Shown: one piece after another, positions 33,781 through 42,141 of the stretch | Numbering within the stretch: the stretch's first letter is position 1 | Layout: every line of letters begins with the position of its first letter | Position numbers and translations under genes: made by a program | The notes under the pieces: generated by a model | The model's database searches: none | What the model was told of the DNA's origin: nothing | What the model saw: the letters and a program-made list of their open reading frames with translations, nothing else | DNA from: JAJFUE01 sp039683515 | GTDB taxonomy: Bacteria > Sumerlaeota > Sumerlaeia > MVZB01 | NCBI GenBank assembly: GCA_039683515.1 | Contig: JBDKRG010000013.1 | Span: 1 to 64,000, forward strand | Reading direction: 5' to 3' | Length of the DNA: 64,000 nt

Positions 33781-34833
33781 CTACTGGCGGATCTTTTCGC
33801 GGCGGGCGATGCGGTCCAGGTTCATCGCGTATTCGGGCTGCTTGAGGGCCGGTTTGTCGACGACCATGCTCTGGACGCGCTGCTGGATCTCGGTCGCCTG
33901 CTTCCAGTCTTCGGTTTCGGCGTAGGCGGCGGCCAGCGTGTCCATGTAACCGGGCTCGGTCCACTGGGTCAGCTCGCAGGCGCGGCGCGCCAGCTCGACC
34001 GCCCGGCGGCCGTTTCGGAGCTGCGCATCGTTGGACGTCGCCATGATCCAGGCCGCCGTGTTGAGCGTCACGGGGTCGTCGCTGGCCAGGATGTCGTGCT
34101 CGACCTTGGACACCTGGACGGGGTTGTTGCGCTTGTGGGCCTGCATGTAGCGCCACGACGGCCAGTAGCCGCTCCAGAAGGCGCACGTCAGGCCGAGGAC
34201 GACGAACACCCCCAGGGTCGCCATCGTGCCGGCGCCGGCGAACCTGACGGCCGGTTTGTCCTGATAAAAGACGTGCCCGACGGCCAGGCCGAAGAGCAGC
34301 CCGGCCGCGTGCGAGGCGTTTCCGGTCGGCCAGGCGCCCAGCTGGCAGATCCCGACGACCAGCACAAGCCAGCCCATCAGCAGCCGCGTGATCCCCGGCG
34401 TGAGGAACCGGCGCAGGTCCGGGACCTGGTTGCGGGTCGACCACATCCACCCGAACAGGGCGAAAACGACCCCCGAGAGGCCGATCCCGGTTACGCCGCT
34501 GGCGGCAAACTGGGCGCCGTCGGTCAGGATCGCGCCGAAAAACAGGACGGCGAACGTGGCCTGATGGCCGTAAATCTGCTCGAGCCGGCCGGCCAGCGCC
34601 CAGATCAGGACCAGGTTGAAGAGCATGTGGAAGACGTTCTGGTGGATGAAGGCCGACGTCAGGAGCGTCCAGTAGCGGCCGTCCCAGACCGGAAACGGGT
34701 AGAGGTAGACCCAGTAACGGGCCCAGCCATCGGGGCTGATGGGACCCTCGCGCAGGATCGCTCCGAAAATGTATGCGCAGATTCCGATCACGATGCCGGT
34801 AATGACGGGTGGGTAACGAGGCTCTCGAACCAT
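33781..34833 (-). CDS. Rhomboid-family serine protease with TPR tail
   Basis: 350 residues from the ATG at 34833 (a TTG 15 bases upstream is also possible). The rhomboid core (residues 10-205) has the HMLFNLVLIW helix, the catalytic Ser in GIGLSGVVFALFGW and the catalytic His in GNASHAAGLLFGLAVG. After a seventh span (LGVFVVLGLTCAFWSGYW) there is a cytoplasmic or periplasmic C-terminal part with TPR-like pairs (TLNTAAWIMATSNDAQLRNGRRAVELARRACELTQWTEPGYMDTLAAAYAETEDWKQA). Rhomboids cut within membrane helices of substrate proteins; TPR fusions probably recruit substrate. Confidence 0.9.
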   Translation of the reverse strand: MVREPRYPPVITGIVIGICAYIFGAILREGPISPDGWARYWVYLYPFPVWDGRYWTLLTSAFIHQNVFHMLFNLVLIWALAGRLEQIYGHQATFAVLFFGAILTDGAQFAASGVTGIGLSGVVFALFGWMWSTRNQVPDLRRFLTPGITRLLMGWLVLVVGICQLGAWPTGNASHAAGLLFGLAVGHVFYQDKPAVRFAGAGTMATLGVFVVLGLTCAFWSGYWPSWRYMQAHKRNNPVQVSKVEHDILASDDPVTLNTAAWIMATSNDAQLRNGRRAVELARRACELTQWTEPGYMDTLAAAYAETEDWKQATEIQQRVQSMVVDKPALKQPEYAMNLDRIARREKIRQ

Positions 34834-34868
34834 ACGGACCGAACTCAAACCAAACTACCTTAAAGTAT

Positions 34869-35609
34869 TTATACTATTGGGGTTGGCTGGTCAAGTGTTT
34901 CCTGCCGCAAAACTTCGAGGGCGAGGCGGGCGGCCTCGTTCTGGGCCTCCTTGACGCGTTTGCCGGAGCCGCGGGCCAGCTCGCGGCCGCCGATTTCAAC
35001 ACTGACGAGGAACCGGCGGTCGTGCGCCGGGCCCTCCTCGCCGAGGCGCCGGTAGAGGGGGACCTGCTTGTGGCGCTGCTGGGTTAGTTCCTGGAGCGCG
35101 GACTTGTAATCGCCGGCCGATGCCTCGTCGGCATGCTCGGCAACCAGGGCCTGGAGGATGTGATCGCGGACGAACCGGCGGCAAAAGTCGTAGCCGAGCT
35201 TGAGGTAAACGATCCCGATGACGGCCTCGAGGGCCGAACCGAGGACCGAAAGCCGGTGCGCCCCGCCGGTGTCGCGCTCACCCTGGCCGAGCAGGATGAT
35301 CGGGCCGAGCCCCATGGCGGCCGCCTGGCGGCCGATGCTGACGCGGCTGACCATCCGGGAGCGGTGCTTGGTGAGCAACCCCTCGGGGGAATCGGGGTGG
35401 GTTTCGTAGAGGAATTCGGCGGTAACGGCCGACAGGACGGCGTCGCCGAGGAACTCGAGGCGCTCGTTGTCGCGGCCGAGGCCGGCTTCAAAAGAAAAGG
35501 AGCGGTGCGTCAACGACCAGTCAAGGTCCTCGGGCGCAAGCCGCTCCAAACCGTAATCCAACTGGAACTGTTTCAATGCCTGCTGGCGATCTTCGGTCTT
35601 ATCGAGCAT
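34869..35609 (-). CDS. rnc: Ribonuclease III
   Basis: 246 residues. The catalytic domain has ERLEFLGDAVLSAV with the metal-binding Glu and Asp, and LGSALEAVIGIVYLKLG; a C-terminal double-stranded RNA binding domain (DYKSALQELTQQRHKQVPLYRR ... GKRVKEAQNEAARLALEVL) follows. It processes rRNA precursors and other structured RNA. ATG at 35609 overlaps the fabF stop by one base (TGATG). The set acpP-fabF-rnc is conserved in many bacteria. Confidence 0.96.
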   Translation of the reverse strand: MLDKTEDRQQALKQFQLDYGLERLAPEDLDWSLTHRSFSFEAGLGRDNERLEFLGDAVLSAVTAEFLYETHPDSPEGLLTKHRSRMVSRVSIGRQAAAMGLGPIILLGQGERDTGGAHRLSVLGSALEAVIGIVYLKLGYDFCRRFVRDHILQALVAEHADEASAGDYKSALQELTQQRHKQVPLYRRLGEEGPAHDRRFLVSVEIGGRELARGSGKRVKEAQNEAARLALEVLRQETLDQPTPIV

Positions 35610-36859
35610 CAAAATCCATTACGGGTAAAGATGACCGAGCTGTTGTGACCGCCGAAGCCGAGCGAATTGCTCATGGCGCAATGGACCTCGGCGGCGCGGG
35701 CCTTGTTCGGCACGCAGTCGAGATCGCACTCGGGGTCGACGTCGGTGTAGTTCATCGTCGGCGGGACGATCTGGTCGCGGAGCGTCAGGACGGTGGCGAT
35801 CGCCTCGACCGCGCCGGCGGCCCCCAGCAGGTGACCGATCATCGACTTGTTGGAGCTCATCATGATCTTGGGCGCATGCTCGCCGAAGACCGACTTGACG
35901 GCGGCCGTCTCGTTCTTGTCGTTGAGCGGCGTGCTGGTCCCGTGGGCGTTGATGTACTGGATGTCGCCGGGCTTGATCCCGGCCCGCTTGATGGCCATGG
36001 CCATGGCGCGGGCGCCGCCTTCGCCCTCGGGCGAGGGTGCGGTGATGTGATGGGCGTCGGAGGAAAGGCCGTAGCCGATGATTTCGGCGTAGATCTTCGC
36101 GCCGCGCGCCTTGGCGTGCTCGTATTCCTCGAGGACCAGGACGCCGGAGCCTTCGCCCATGATGAAGCCGCTGCGGTTCTTGTCGAACGGGCGGCTGGCG
36201 TTCTCGGGATCTTCATTATGGTTGGTGGCGAGGGCCTGCATGTTCCCAAAGCCGGCGATCGAGACCGGGCAGATGGCCGCTTCGCAGCCGCCGGCGAAGA
36301 TCGCGGTGGCATCGCCGCGCTGGATCGTGTTCATCGCCTCGCCGAGGGCGTGCGTGCCCGCGGCGCAGGCGGTGACCACAACCAGACTCGGGCCCTTGAT
36401 GCCGAGGTCGATGGAGACGTGGCCCGAAGCGATGTTGGCAATGCTCTTGGGGATGAACATCGGGCTGACCCGGCCTGGACCGCGTTCCTTGCAGGTGATG
36501 ACCTGCTCGGAGATGAAGCCGATCCCGCCGATGCCGACACCCAGGATGGTGCCGATCTCTTCGAGGTTCAGCCCGCATTCCAGGACGCCGCTGTCTTTGG
36601 CGGCCTGGCGGGCGGCAATGACGGCGAACTTGGTGAAGTCCTCCATCTTGCGCTGTTCTTTTTTATCGAACCACTGGTCAAGGTCCAGGCCCTTGACTTC
36701 GGCGGCGATCTGACAATCGAAACCGGTCGGGTCGAATCTGGTGATCCGTCCGATTCCGTTGGTTCCGGCCTTGAGCCCTTCCCAGAATGTCGGCACATCA
36801 TTGCCGATGGGAGTCACGGCGCCCAAACCGGTGACGACAACACGTCTTGCCTGAGTCAT
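35609..36859 (-). CDS. fabF: 3-oxoacyl-[acyl-carrier-protein] synthase II
   Basis: 416 residues of the thiolase fold. Catalytic Cys165 lies in VVTACAAGTHALG; the two His are in NAHGTSTPLNDKNE and MIGHLLGAAG. It extends acyl-ACP by two carbons with malonyl-ACP. The ATG at 36859, preceded by GAGG, is chosen over the TTG at 36865. It follows acpP by 23 bases and overlaps rnc by one. Confidence 0.97.
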   Translation of the reverse strand: MTQARRVVVTGLGAVTPIGNDVPTFWEGLKAGTNGIGRITRFDPTGFDCQIAAEVKGLDLDQWFDKKEQRKMEDFTKFAVIAARQAAKDSGVLECGLNLEEIGTILGVGIGGIGFISEQVITCKERGPGRVSPMFIPKSIANIASGHVSIDLGIKGPSLVVVTACAAGTHALGEAMNTIQRGDATAIFAGGCEAAICPVSIAGFGNMQALATNHNEDPENASRPFDKNRSGFIMGEGSGVLVLEEYEHAKARGAKIYAEIIGYGLSSDAHHITAPSPEGEGGARAMAMAIKRAGIKPGDIQYINAHGTSTPLNDKNETAAVKSVFGEHAPKIMMSSNKSMIGHLLGAAGAVEAIATVLTLRDQIVPPTMNYTDVDPECDLDCVPNKARAAEVHCAMSNSLGFGGHNSSVIFTRNGF

Positions 36860-36882
36860 CCTCAATATCCTTACTGGAAAGC

Positions 36883-37143
36883 TTAGTTGCCGGCAGCCGG
36901 CTCAGCGTTTTCGGATTTGGCCGTCATGTATTTCACGGCATCGTCAACGGTGACGATCTTTTCGGTGTCATCGTCGGGGATTTCGATTCCGAACTCTTCC
37001 TCGAACCGCATGACAAGTTCGACCAGGTCCAGCGAATCGGCTCCGAGGTCGTCCTGGAACTTGGCTTCCGGCTTGACCTGATCCTCGCTGACACCCAGCT
37101 CCTCAACAACAATACCTTTCACGCGTTCGGCAACTGACGCCAT
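36883..37143 (-). CDS. acpP: Acyl carrier protein
   Basis: 86 residues. The phosphopantetheine attachment Ser37 lies in GADSLDLVELVMRFEEEFGI, diagnostic for AcpP. The start at 37143 has a strong AAGGAGG site. A slightly longer C-terminal tail (MTAKSENAEPAAGN) is present. First gene of acpP-fabF-rnc. Confidence 0.97.
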   Translation of the reverse strand: MASVAERVKGIVVEELGVSEDQVKPEAKFQDDLGADSLDLVELVMRFEEEFGIEIPDDDTEKIVTVDDAVKYMTAKSENAEPAAGN

Positions 37144-37774
37144 TGGTTGCGCCTCCTTTGTCTTCTTTCCGGCCATCGATCGAATCGGCCGGGCTGTTAG
37201 TTCCTGGGGTGAGAGTATTACCTGCCGGCTGATGGGCACACGCGGGTCGTTTCCACAGCCGGGACGGAACAAACAGATAAGCTATACTGGCCCGGCCTGA
37301 GATACGCAAGGAAAAAGAGGCGACACCCCGCAAAAGCTCCGCCCGGTTTGTGCCGATAAGAGATGTTTTCCCTTGAAAATCGCCATGATTTCTGTTCGGG
37401 GCGGCGGCTAAAAATTTCCTGTTTCGGTGTTGCCCGGCACTCCGGGCGGGTTCGCCCGCGGGCTGAAGCGGCGTGGAAACGCGTCGTTCGGATTGAACGA
37501 AACAGGCGTGCGGGCCGACCCGGAGAAATCATCCAGATCGAAACGCCTGTAACCGGGGGGCGTCCGGATGCCGGCGGCACGGCTCGCTCGCGAGGGGTAA
37601 TCCGGCCCCGGAGGTAGGGCCGTGCCCCGCCTGCGCACCCCGCGGCCGGGCTCTCCCGCCGCCCGGTCCAACGCGGCGATCTTCCCCGCGTGGGCGCAGC
37701 ACATGAAAAAAGGGGGTAGCGAGTTTCCTCGCTACCCCCAATCCGTCTCTTCAGGAAGAGACCAGTCAGTCAAC
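37144..37774. other. Gene-free interval
   Basis: 631 bases upstream of acpP. It holds a weak minus-strand promoter candidate near 37281-37309 (TTGCGT-17-TATAGC) and the terminator of the secreted-protein gene. Open frames here look like chance frames of GC-rich DNA. Confidence 0.55.
37706..37739 (-). terminator. Strong rho-independent terminator
   Basis: GGGGGTAGCGAG and CTCGCTACCCCC form a perfect 12-base stem with a four-base loop, followed on the minus strand by CTTTTTT. It ends 36 bases after the stop of the secreted protein gene. Confidence 0.95.
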
Positions 37775-39583
37775 TTAGTTCGAGAAGTTGACCTTCTGGA
37801 CCTTCATGCTGGTAACCATGACACTGCCCGTGTTCGTGTTACGGCCAATCGGGCTGACCGAGCTGGAGCACAGGATGTCAAGGCGCGGACGCCAGCGAGC
37901 CACGTTGTTCGAAGTCGACTTCGTCACACTGTGTGAGTAGAAGAAGCAGGCATACTTCTGGGCTGCGCCGGTGCGCGGCGTCGAAAGGCCGCGGGTGTTG
38001 AACGGGTTATCCGGGGTGTTCGGAACCAGGAAGTTGTCGAACACGATTTCGTTGGTGGCTTCGTCAGCGCCAACGCGGATAACGTCGGGCGGATTCATCT
38101 CATTGGTGGCATCCAACGCCTTCAGCGTATACTCGATGTAGTACAGCGAGTCAGCCACCCAAGCGATCGGGTAGTTGTCGTTGATGTTGGCGTTGGTGGC
38201 CGGCGGACCCAAGATGGCCGCGTTCGAGTCGCCCGGGACGAAGAGCAGGACCGTCGCCGAGTTCCAGTTGGTCGTCGGAGCGATCGTGACGCCCGTGGCG
38301 CCGAACGTAACCGTCGTCTGGTCGAAATACGAGGCGTTGTAGCCTTCGCAGAAGAACGAGTTGGCCGTGAGCGGGGTGGTGCGGCCGTCGGCGAACGTCG
38401 AGACGTTCATCTCAGGATCACCAACCGCATTCATGTCGGCCAAATCGTGACGGACGACCTTCAGGCCCGACCAGCAGATCGAACCCGAGTCGGTGGCAGC
38501 ACCGTACGTGGATGAACCGTAGTCCATCACGCGCAGGATGATGCGCATGTCATTGCTGGGGTCATAAGTCGGCGACAGGAAGCCGGTCGTGGAGTTGGAG
38601 AACTGCTCGGTCTGTTCCTGAATCGGCATCATGAAGACCTTGAAGTTCTCGCTGCCGTTGCGGCCAACGCTCGCGATCGCCGAGTTGGCGCCGTTTTCGT
38701 TGTCGATGAAGAAGCACTCACCGCCGTATTCGTTCTGGCCGGTGACGCCCGTCCCGCCGTAGTTGTCGTAAACCATGGCCCACAACGGCTGGGCGAAGGC
38801 GGTGTTCTGGGAGGTCGTCACAGTCAGACGAGCTTCCCAAACCGAGTTGGCGGCCAGGGAGACGGAGCCGTAAGCGCTCTGCCAACGGGCATCATTGTCG
38901 CCGGTGAGGCCGACGGTGATGCACAGGCCGTCATTGCCGAACGACTGCGTGGCGGTCCCGGCGGAGGGCTGGTAGCTCCAGCCCGACGGGATGGCGCCCT
39001 GCATGGGCGGCTGATAGACGACGTCTTCAGCAGGGGAATAGGCATCGTAGCCGTTGTCGAGGGAGTACACGACAAACGACTTGCCATTGGTCAACGAGAC
39101 CGTGCTGCCGTCAGAGGCGTACAGCGTGATCACGCGCGAGTTCGGAAGAATCCCGCCGTTGAGATCGCTGGGGCTGTACGGAGCAGTGCCGGTGTACGGT
39201 GAACGGACGTTGTCACGGATGGTCGCAGTGCGCGGGCCATCGGTGTCGGCCGGATCGCTCTGATTGTCGATCCGCTTGGCCGCAGACGGGCTGACCTGGT
39301 TGTCCGTCCCAGGAACGGACGGAGTGGCCTTGTTGATCAGGTACTGCGAGTCGGCCTCTGAATACGTCCAGATAATCCCTGCCGGCGTAGTCATGTCGTC
39401 GTTGACCTTTGCGTTCAGATCGATCGCATTGGTAAACACGAACACGTTAGCGGCAGACGAATCTTCGGCGTCGCCGACGACGATATCGGGAAGGTCCGTA
39501 ATCGTCGGAGCATAAGCGCTGGCGTTGTAAGCCAGCATGGCGAAGGCAACCATCGCCAGGGTTACACTGAACCCCTTCCTCAT
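37775..39583 (-). CDS. Large secreted protein, possible surface-layer component
   Basis: 602 residues with a classical signal peptide (FSVTLAMVAFAMLAYNASA). The mature part is acidic, Asn/Thr/Ser-rich and poor in Lys, as in S-layer and surface beta proteins. It begins with APTITDLPDIVVGDAEDSS and contains beta-rich segments such as WEARLTVTTSQNTAFAQPLWAM and YIEYTLKALDATN. No family was recognised. The gene stands alone with near-consensus promoter, a 190-base leader, a GAGGAGAGGAG ribosome site and a very strong terminator, all of which suggest high expression. No PEP-CTERM or sortase motif was seen. Confidence 0.75.
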   Translation of the reverse strand: MRKGFSVTLAMVAFAMLAYNASAYAPTITDLPDIVVGDAEDSSAANVFVFTNAIDLNAKVNDDMTTPAGIIWTYSEADSQYLINKATPSVPGTDNQVSPSAAKRIDNQSDPADTDGPRTATIRDNVRSPYTGTAPYSPSDLNGGILPNSRVITLYASDGSTVSLTNGKSFVVYSLDNGYDAYSPAEDVVYQPPMQGAIPSGWSYQPSAGTATQSFGNDGLCITVGLTGDNDARWQSAYGSVSLAANSVWEARLTVTTSQNTAFAQPLWAMVYDNYGGTGVTGQNEYGGECFFIDNENGANSAIASVGRNGSENFKVFMMPIQEQTEQFSNSTTGFLSPTYDPSNDMRIILRVMDYGSSTYGAATDSGSICWSGLKVVRHDLADMNAVGDPEMNVSTFADGRTTPLTANSFFCEGYNASYFDQTTVTFGATGVTIAPTTNWNSATVLLFVPGDSNAAILGPPATNANINDNYPIAWVADSLYYIEYTLKALDATNEMNPPDVIRVGADEATNEIVFDNFLVPNTPDNPFNTRGLSTPRTGAAQKYACFFYSHSVTKSTSNNVARWRPRLDILCSSSVSPIGRNTNTGSVMVTSMKVQKVNFSN

Positions 39584-40337
39584 GCTGCTCTCCTCTCCTC
39601 ACAAGATTCACTAGCCTTATGGGCATATAAGGCAAAATTTCAAAATGTGTTTCGCTGGTGTTCGGTAACCCCCGCTATGCTGGCTGACAAAGGTCCGGAG
39701 AGCTGAACCTGTTGTTTTTCCGTCAAGACTGCACCAATATTAAATCCATCATCGAGTCGATAAGCTGACTTTCCTGTAGGGGCTTTATATTACCTCCCCC
39801 GGAAAGTGTCAATATAAAAAAGACCTCCGCCGCCGATGGTCGGCAACGGTTCGCTCGTCGTTCTGATCGTCATCCGCCGGCGATCATTGAGGACTGACTC
39901 CTCTTGAAAACGCCCAAGGAGCCCTCTTTTTAGCTAATTTTTGCTTCCACCCTTTCCCCGCATGGCCTTCACTTGGGGATCCCAAGGATACTACCCATTT
40001 TTTACAAATGCCAGTCCAGAATGCACGGTCCGATCATCTTTTTCTCATTTTGCGACAGGCTGGCCGGAAGCCGCGCCAATATGTCGCACCCGTGGCCGTG
40101 TTTCCCGCCCCCGAACCACCCATCCAAACTTCAGCATATATAATGTATATCGATCCCCTCCCGCCACCCCCTCTTTTTTTCCGAAACCGGAACGGCGTTT
40201 GCAATCGGCTGAGCCGTCGGGCTGGGGACGGTCGTGGCGAAGCCTTGCCCGCGCAACCTCCCCCTTGACAGTGCCGACTCAACTGCTGTCAAATCGGCTG
40301 CTTGACTTGTCTTATGCCACCTGGAGGTAGGGCTCCC
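39584..40337. other. Long divergent regulatory interval
   Basis: 754 bases between the secreted protein gene and the Gld-type operon, AT-rich on the left. It holds the promoter at 39784-39812 and a possible promoter for the operon near 40265-40294 (TTGACA-18-TCAAAT). I see no gene in the 39.9-40.3 kb stretch. Confidence 0.6.
39784..39812 (-). promoter_or_regulatory. Near-consensus sigma-70 promoter of the secreted protein gene
   Basis: On the minus strand TTGACA, a 17-base spacer and TATAAA. The transcript would carry about 190 bases of leader. Confidence 0.8.
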
Positions 40338-41330
40338 ATGCCAAACGCCCCTTCCGCCGCGGCGACCGCGCCGTCGCCCATGATCGAGGTCAGTCGCCTG
40401 ACCAAGGTTTACGGCCTGACCGAAGCCGTCAAGGATATCTCGTTCAGTGTCGGCCGCGGCGAAATCATGGGTTTTCTCGGTCCCAACGGCGCCGGCAAAA
40501 CCACCACGATGCGGATCATGACCTGCTACACGCCGGCCACGTCCGGCTCGGTCGTGATCGGCGGCCATGACACCCGCAAGGATTCGTTCGCGGCGCGCCG
40601 GATCCTCGGCTACCTGCCCGAGAGCGCGCCGCTCTACCAGGACATGGAGGTGCGCGCCTACCTGCGCTTCATGTCCGAGATCAAGGGCCACCCCGGCTCC
40701 AGGCGCCGCGCCTTCGTCGACGAGGTCGTCGAGGAGTGCGGCCTCGAGCAGGTCGTCGGCCGCGTCATCCGGAACCTGTCCAAGGGCTACCGCCAGCGCG
40801 TCGGCCTGGCCCAGACGCTCCTGGGCAACCCCGAGGTCCTGATCCTGGACGAGCCGACGGTCGGCCTCGACCCGCGCCAGATCGCCGAGATCCGCGAGCT
40901 GATCCGCGGCATGGCCGGCCGGCGCACGGTGATCCTGTCGACCCACATCCTGCCCGAGGTCTCGATGACCTGCCAGCGCGTGGTCATCATTAATAACGGC
41001 CGGATCGAGGCCGAGGGGACCCCCGAGCATCTCGTCTCGCGCGTCGGCGGCGCCAACCTGGTGATGCTGACGGTCGAGGGGCCGCCCGACCGGGTCGAGG
41101 CGCTCCTGACGGCCGTGCCGGGGGTCGTGCGGGTGAGCCTCGAGGGGATCGTCGGGGCGGGGGCGGCCCGCTGGCGCGTGGAGGCGGCCGAGGGGAAGAA
41201 CCCGCGGCCGGAACTGGCCGCCGCCGTCATCGGCGCCGGCTACAAGCTTCAGGAAATGCAGACCTCGGGGCTGTCGCTCGAGGACGTGTTCCTGCGTGTG
41301 ATCTCAGCCCAGCGCGAGGAGGTGGCGTGA
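40338..41330 (+). CDS. ABC transporter ATP-binding protein (GldA-like)
   Basis: 330 residues. Walker A LGPNGAGKTTTMRI, signature NLSKGYRQRVGLAQ, Walker B VLILDEPTVGLDP and H-loop LSTHILPEVS are intact. A C-terminal domain of about 100 residues (VEGPPDRVEALLTAVPGVV...) is typical of GldA/NatA-like ATPases. First gene of the Gld-type operon; a GGAGG is upstream of the ATG. It pairs with the permease and the GldG and DUF4340 proteins that follow. Confidence 0.92.
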   Translation: MPNAPSAAATAPSPMIEVSRLTKVYGLTEAVKDISFSVGRGEIMGFLGPNGAGKTTTMRIMTCYTPATSGSVVIGGHDTRKDSFAARRILGYLPESAPLYQDMEVRAYLRFMSEIKGHPGSRRRAFVDEVVEECGLEQVVGRVIRNLSKGYRQRVGLAQTLLGNPEVLILDEPTVGLDPRQIAEIRELIRGMAGRRTVILSTHILPEVSMTCQRVVIINNGRIEAEGTPEHLVSRVGGANLVMLTVEGPPDRVEALLTAVPGVVRVSLEGIVGAGAARWRVEAAEGKNPRPELAAAVIGAGYKLQEMQTSGLSLEDVFLRVISAQREEVA

Positions 41331-41331
41331 C

Positions 41332-42138
41332 ATGGCAACCTGGGCCATTTACAAACGCGAACTCAAGACGTATTTCCAGATGCCGAGCACGTACATCGTC
41401 ATCGCGCTGATTTTCCTCGTCATGGGGATGATCTTCCAGATGATGATGATCGAGTTCAGCAACGCGAGCATGCAGTCGCAGCAGATGGGGATGTTCGGCC
41501 AGCAGCAGCAGGCGCCCAACGTGACCTCGGTCGTCATCCAGGGGGTGTTCGGCGTGATGTTCTCGCTGATCATCTTCTCGGTGCCGCTGCTGACGATGCG
41601 CCTCGTCGCCGAGGAAAAGAGCCGCGGCACGCTCGAGATGATCGTCACCTGCCCGGTCAGCGACTGGGCGCTGCTGATGGGCAAGTACCTGGCCCTGGTG
41701 ACGGTCGGGCTCGTGATGATCGCGCTGAGCGCCATCTACCCGATCATCGTCTGGTACCTGGGCCGCGGCCAGGCCGCGCTTGCCGCCGAATCGGTCGTCG
41801 AGTGGCCGATCGTCGGCTCGCTGTGGATCGGCCTGCTGCTGATCTTCGCCGCCTACAGCGCCTTCGGCCTGATGGCCAGCAGCATGACCGAGAACCAGAT
41901 GGCCGCCGGCGTGATCACGCTGATCGGCCTGCTGCTCTGGAACATCCTCGGGGTATTCTCTCCGGAGCAGTTCCCGAAGATCGCCAAAATCATGACCGAA
42001 ATCTCGGCCTCCTCCCACACCCAGAACTTCCAGCAGGGCGTCCTGGCGCTGAAGGACGCGGCCTATTACGTCTTATCCACATTCCTGTTCCTATTCATAG
42101 CGAGCAAGACGCTCGACGCACGGCGTTGGAGGGTTTGA
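41332..42138 (+). CDS. ABC-2 permease (GldF-like)
   Basis: 268 residues with six spans: a first span after KRELKTYFQMPSTYIVIALIFLVMG, a long outer segment rich in Gln and Met (MQSQQMGMFGQQQQ), then the LVAEEKSRGTLEMIVTCPVSDWALLMGKYLA coupling element and four more spans. It fits the GldF type (gliding-type ABC permease). The start is one base after the stop of the ATPase gene. In Bacteroidota GldA-F-G is needed for gliding; here a wider role in surface export is more likely as no other gliding gene is present. Confidence 0.88.
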   Translation: MATWAIYKRELKTYFQMPSTYIVIALIFLVMGMIFQMMMIEFSNASMQSQQMGMFGQQQQAPNVTSVVIQGVFGVMFSLIIFSVPLLTMRLVAEEKSRGTLEMIVTCPVSDWALLMGKYLALVTVGLVMIALSAIYPIIVWYLGRGQAALAAESVVEWPIVGSLWIGLLLIFAAYSAFGLMASSMTENQMAAGVITLIGLLLWNILGVFSPEQFPKIAKIMTEISASSHTQNFQQGVLALKDAAYYVLSTFLFLFIASKTLDARRWRV

Positions 42139-42141
42139 GCG

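Noticed and set aside
39941..40330. 129-codon frame before the Gld-type operon
   Set aside because: No plausible domain or ribosome site; composition of non-coding DNA.
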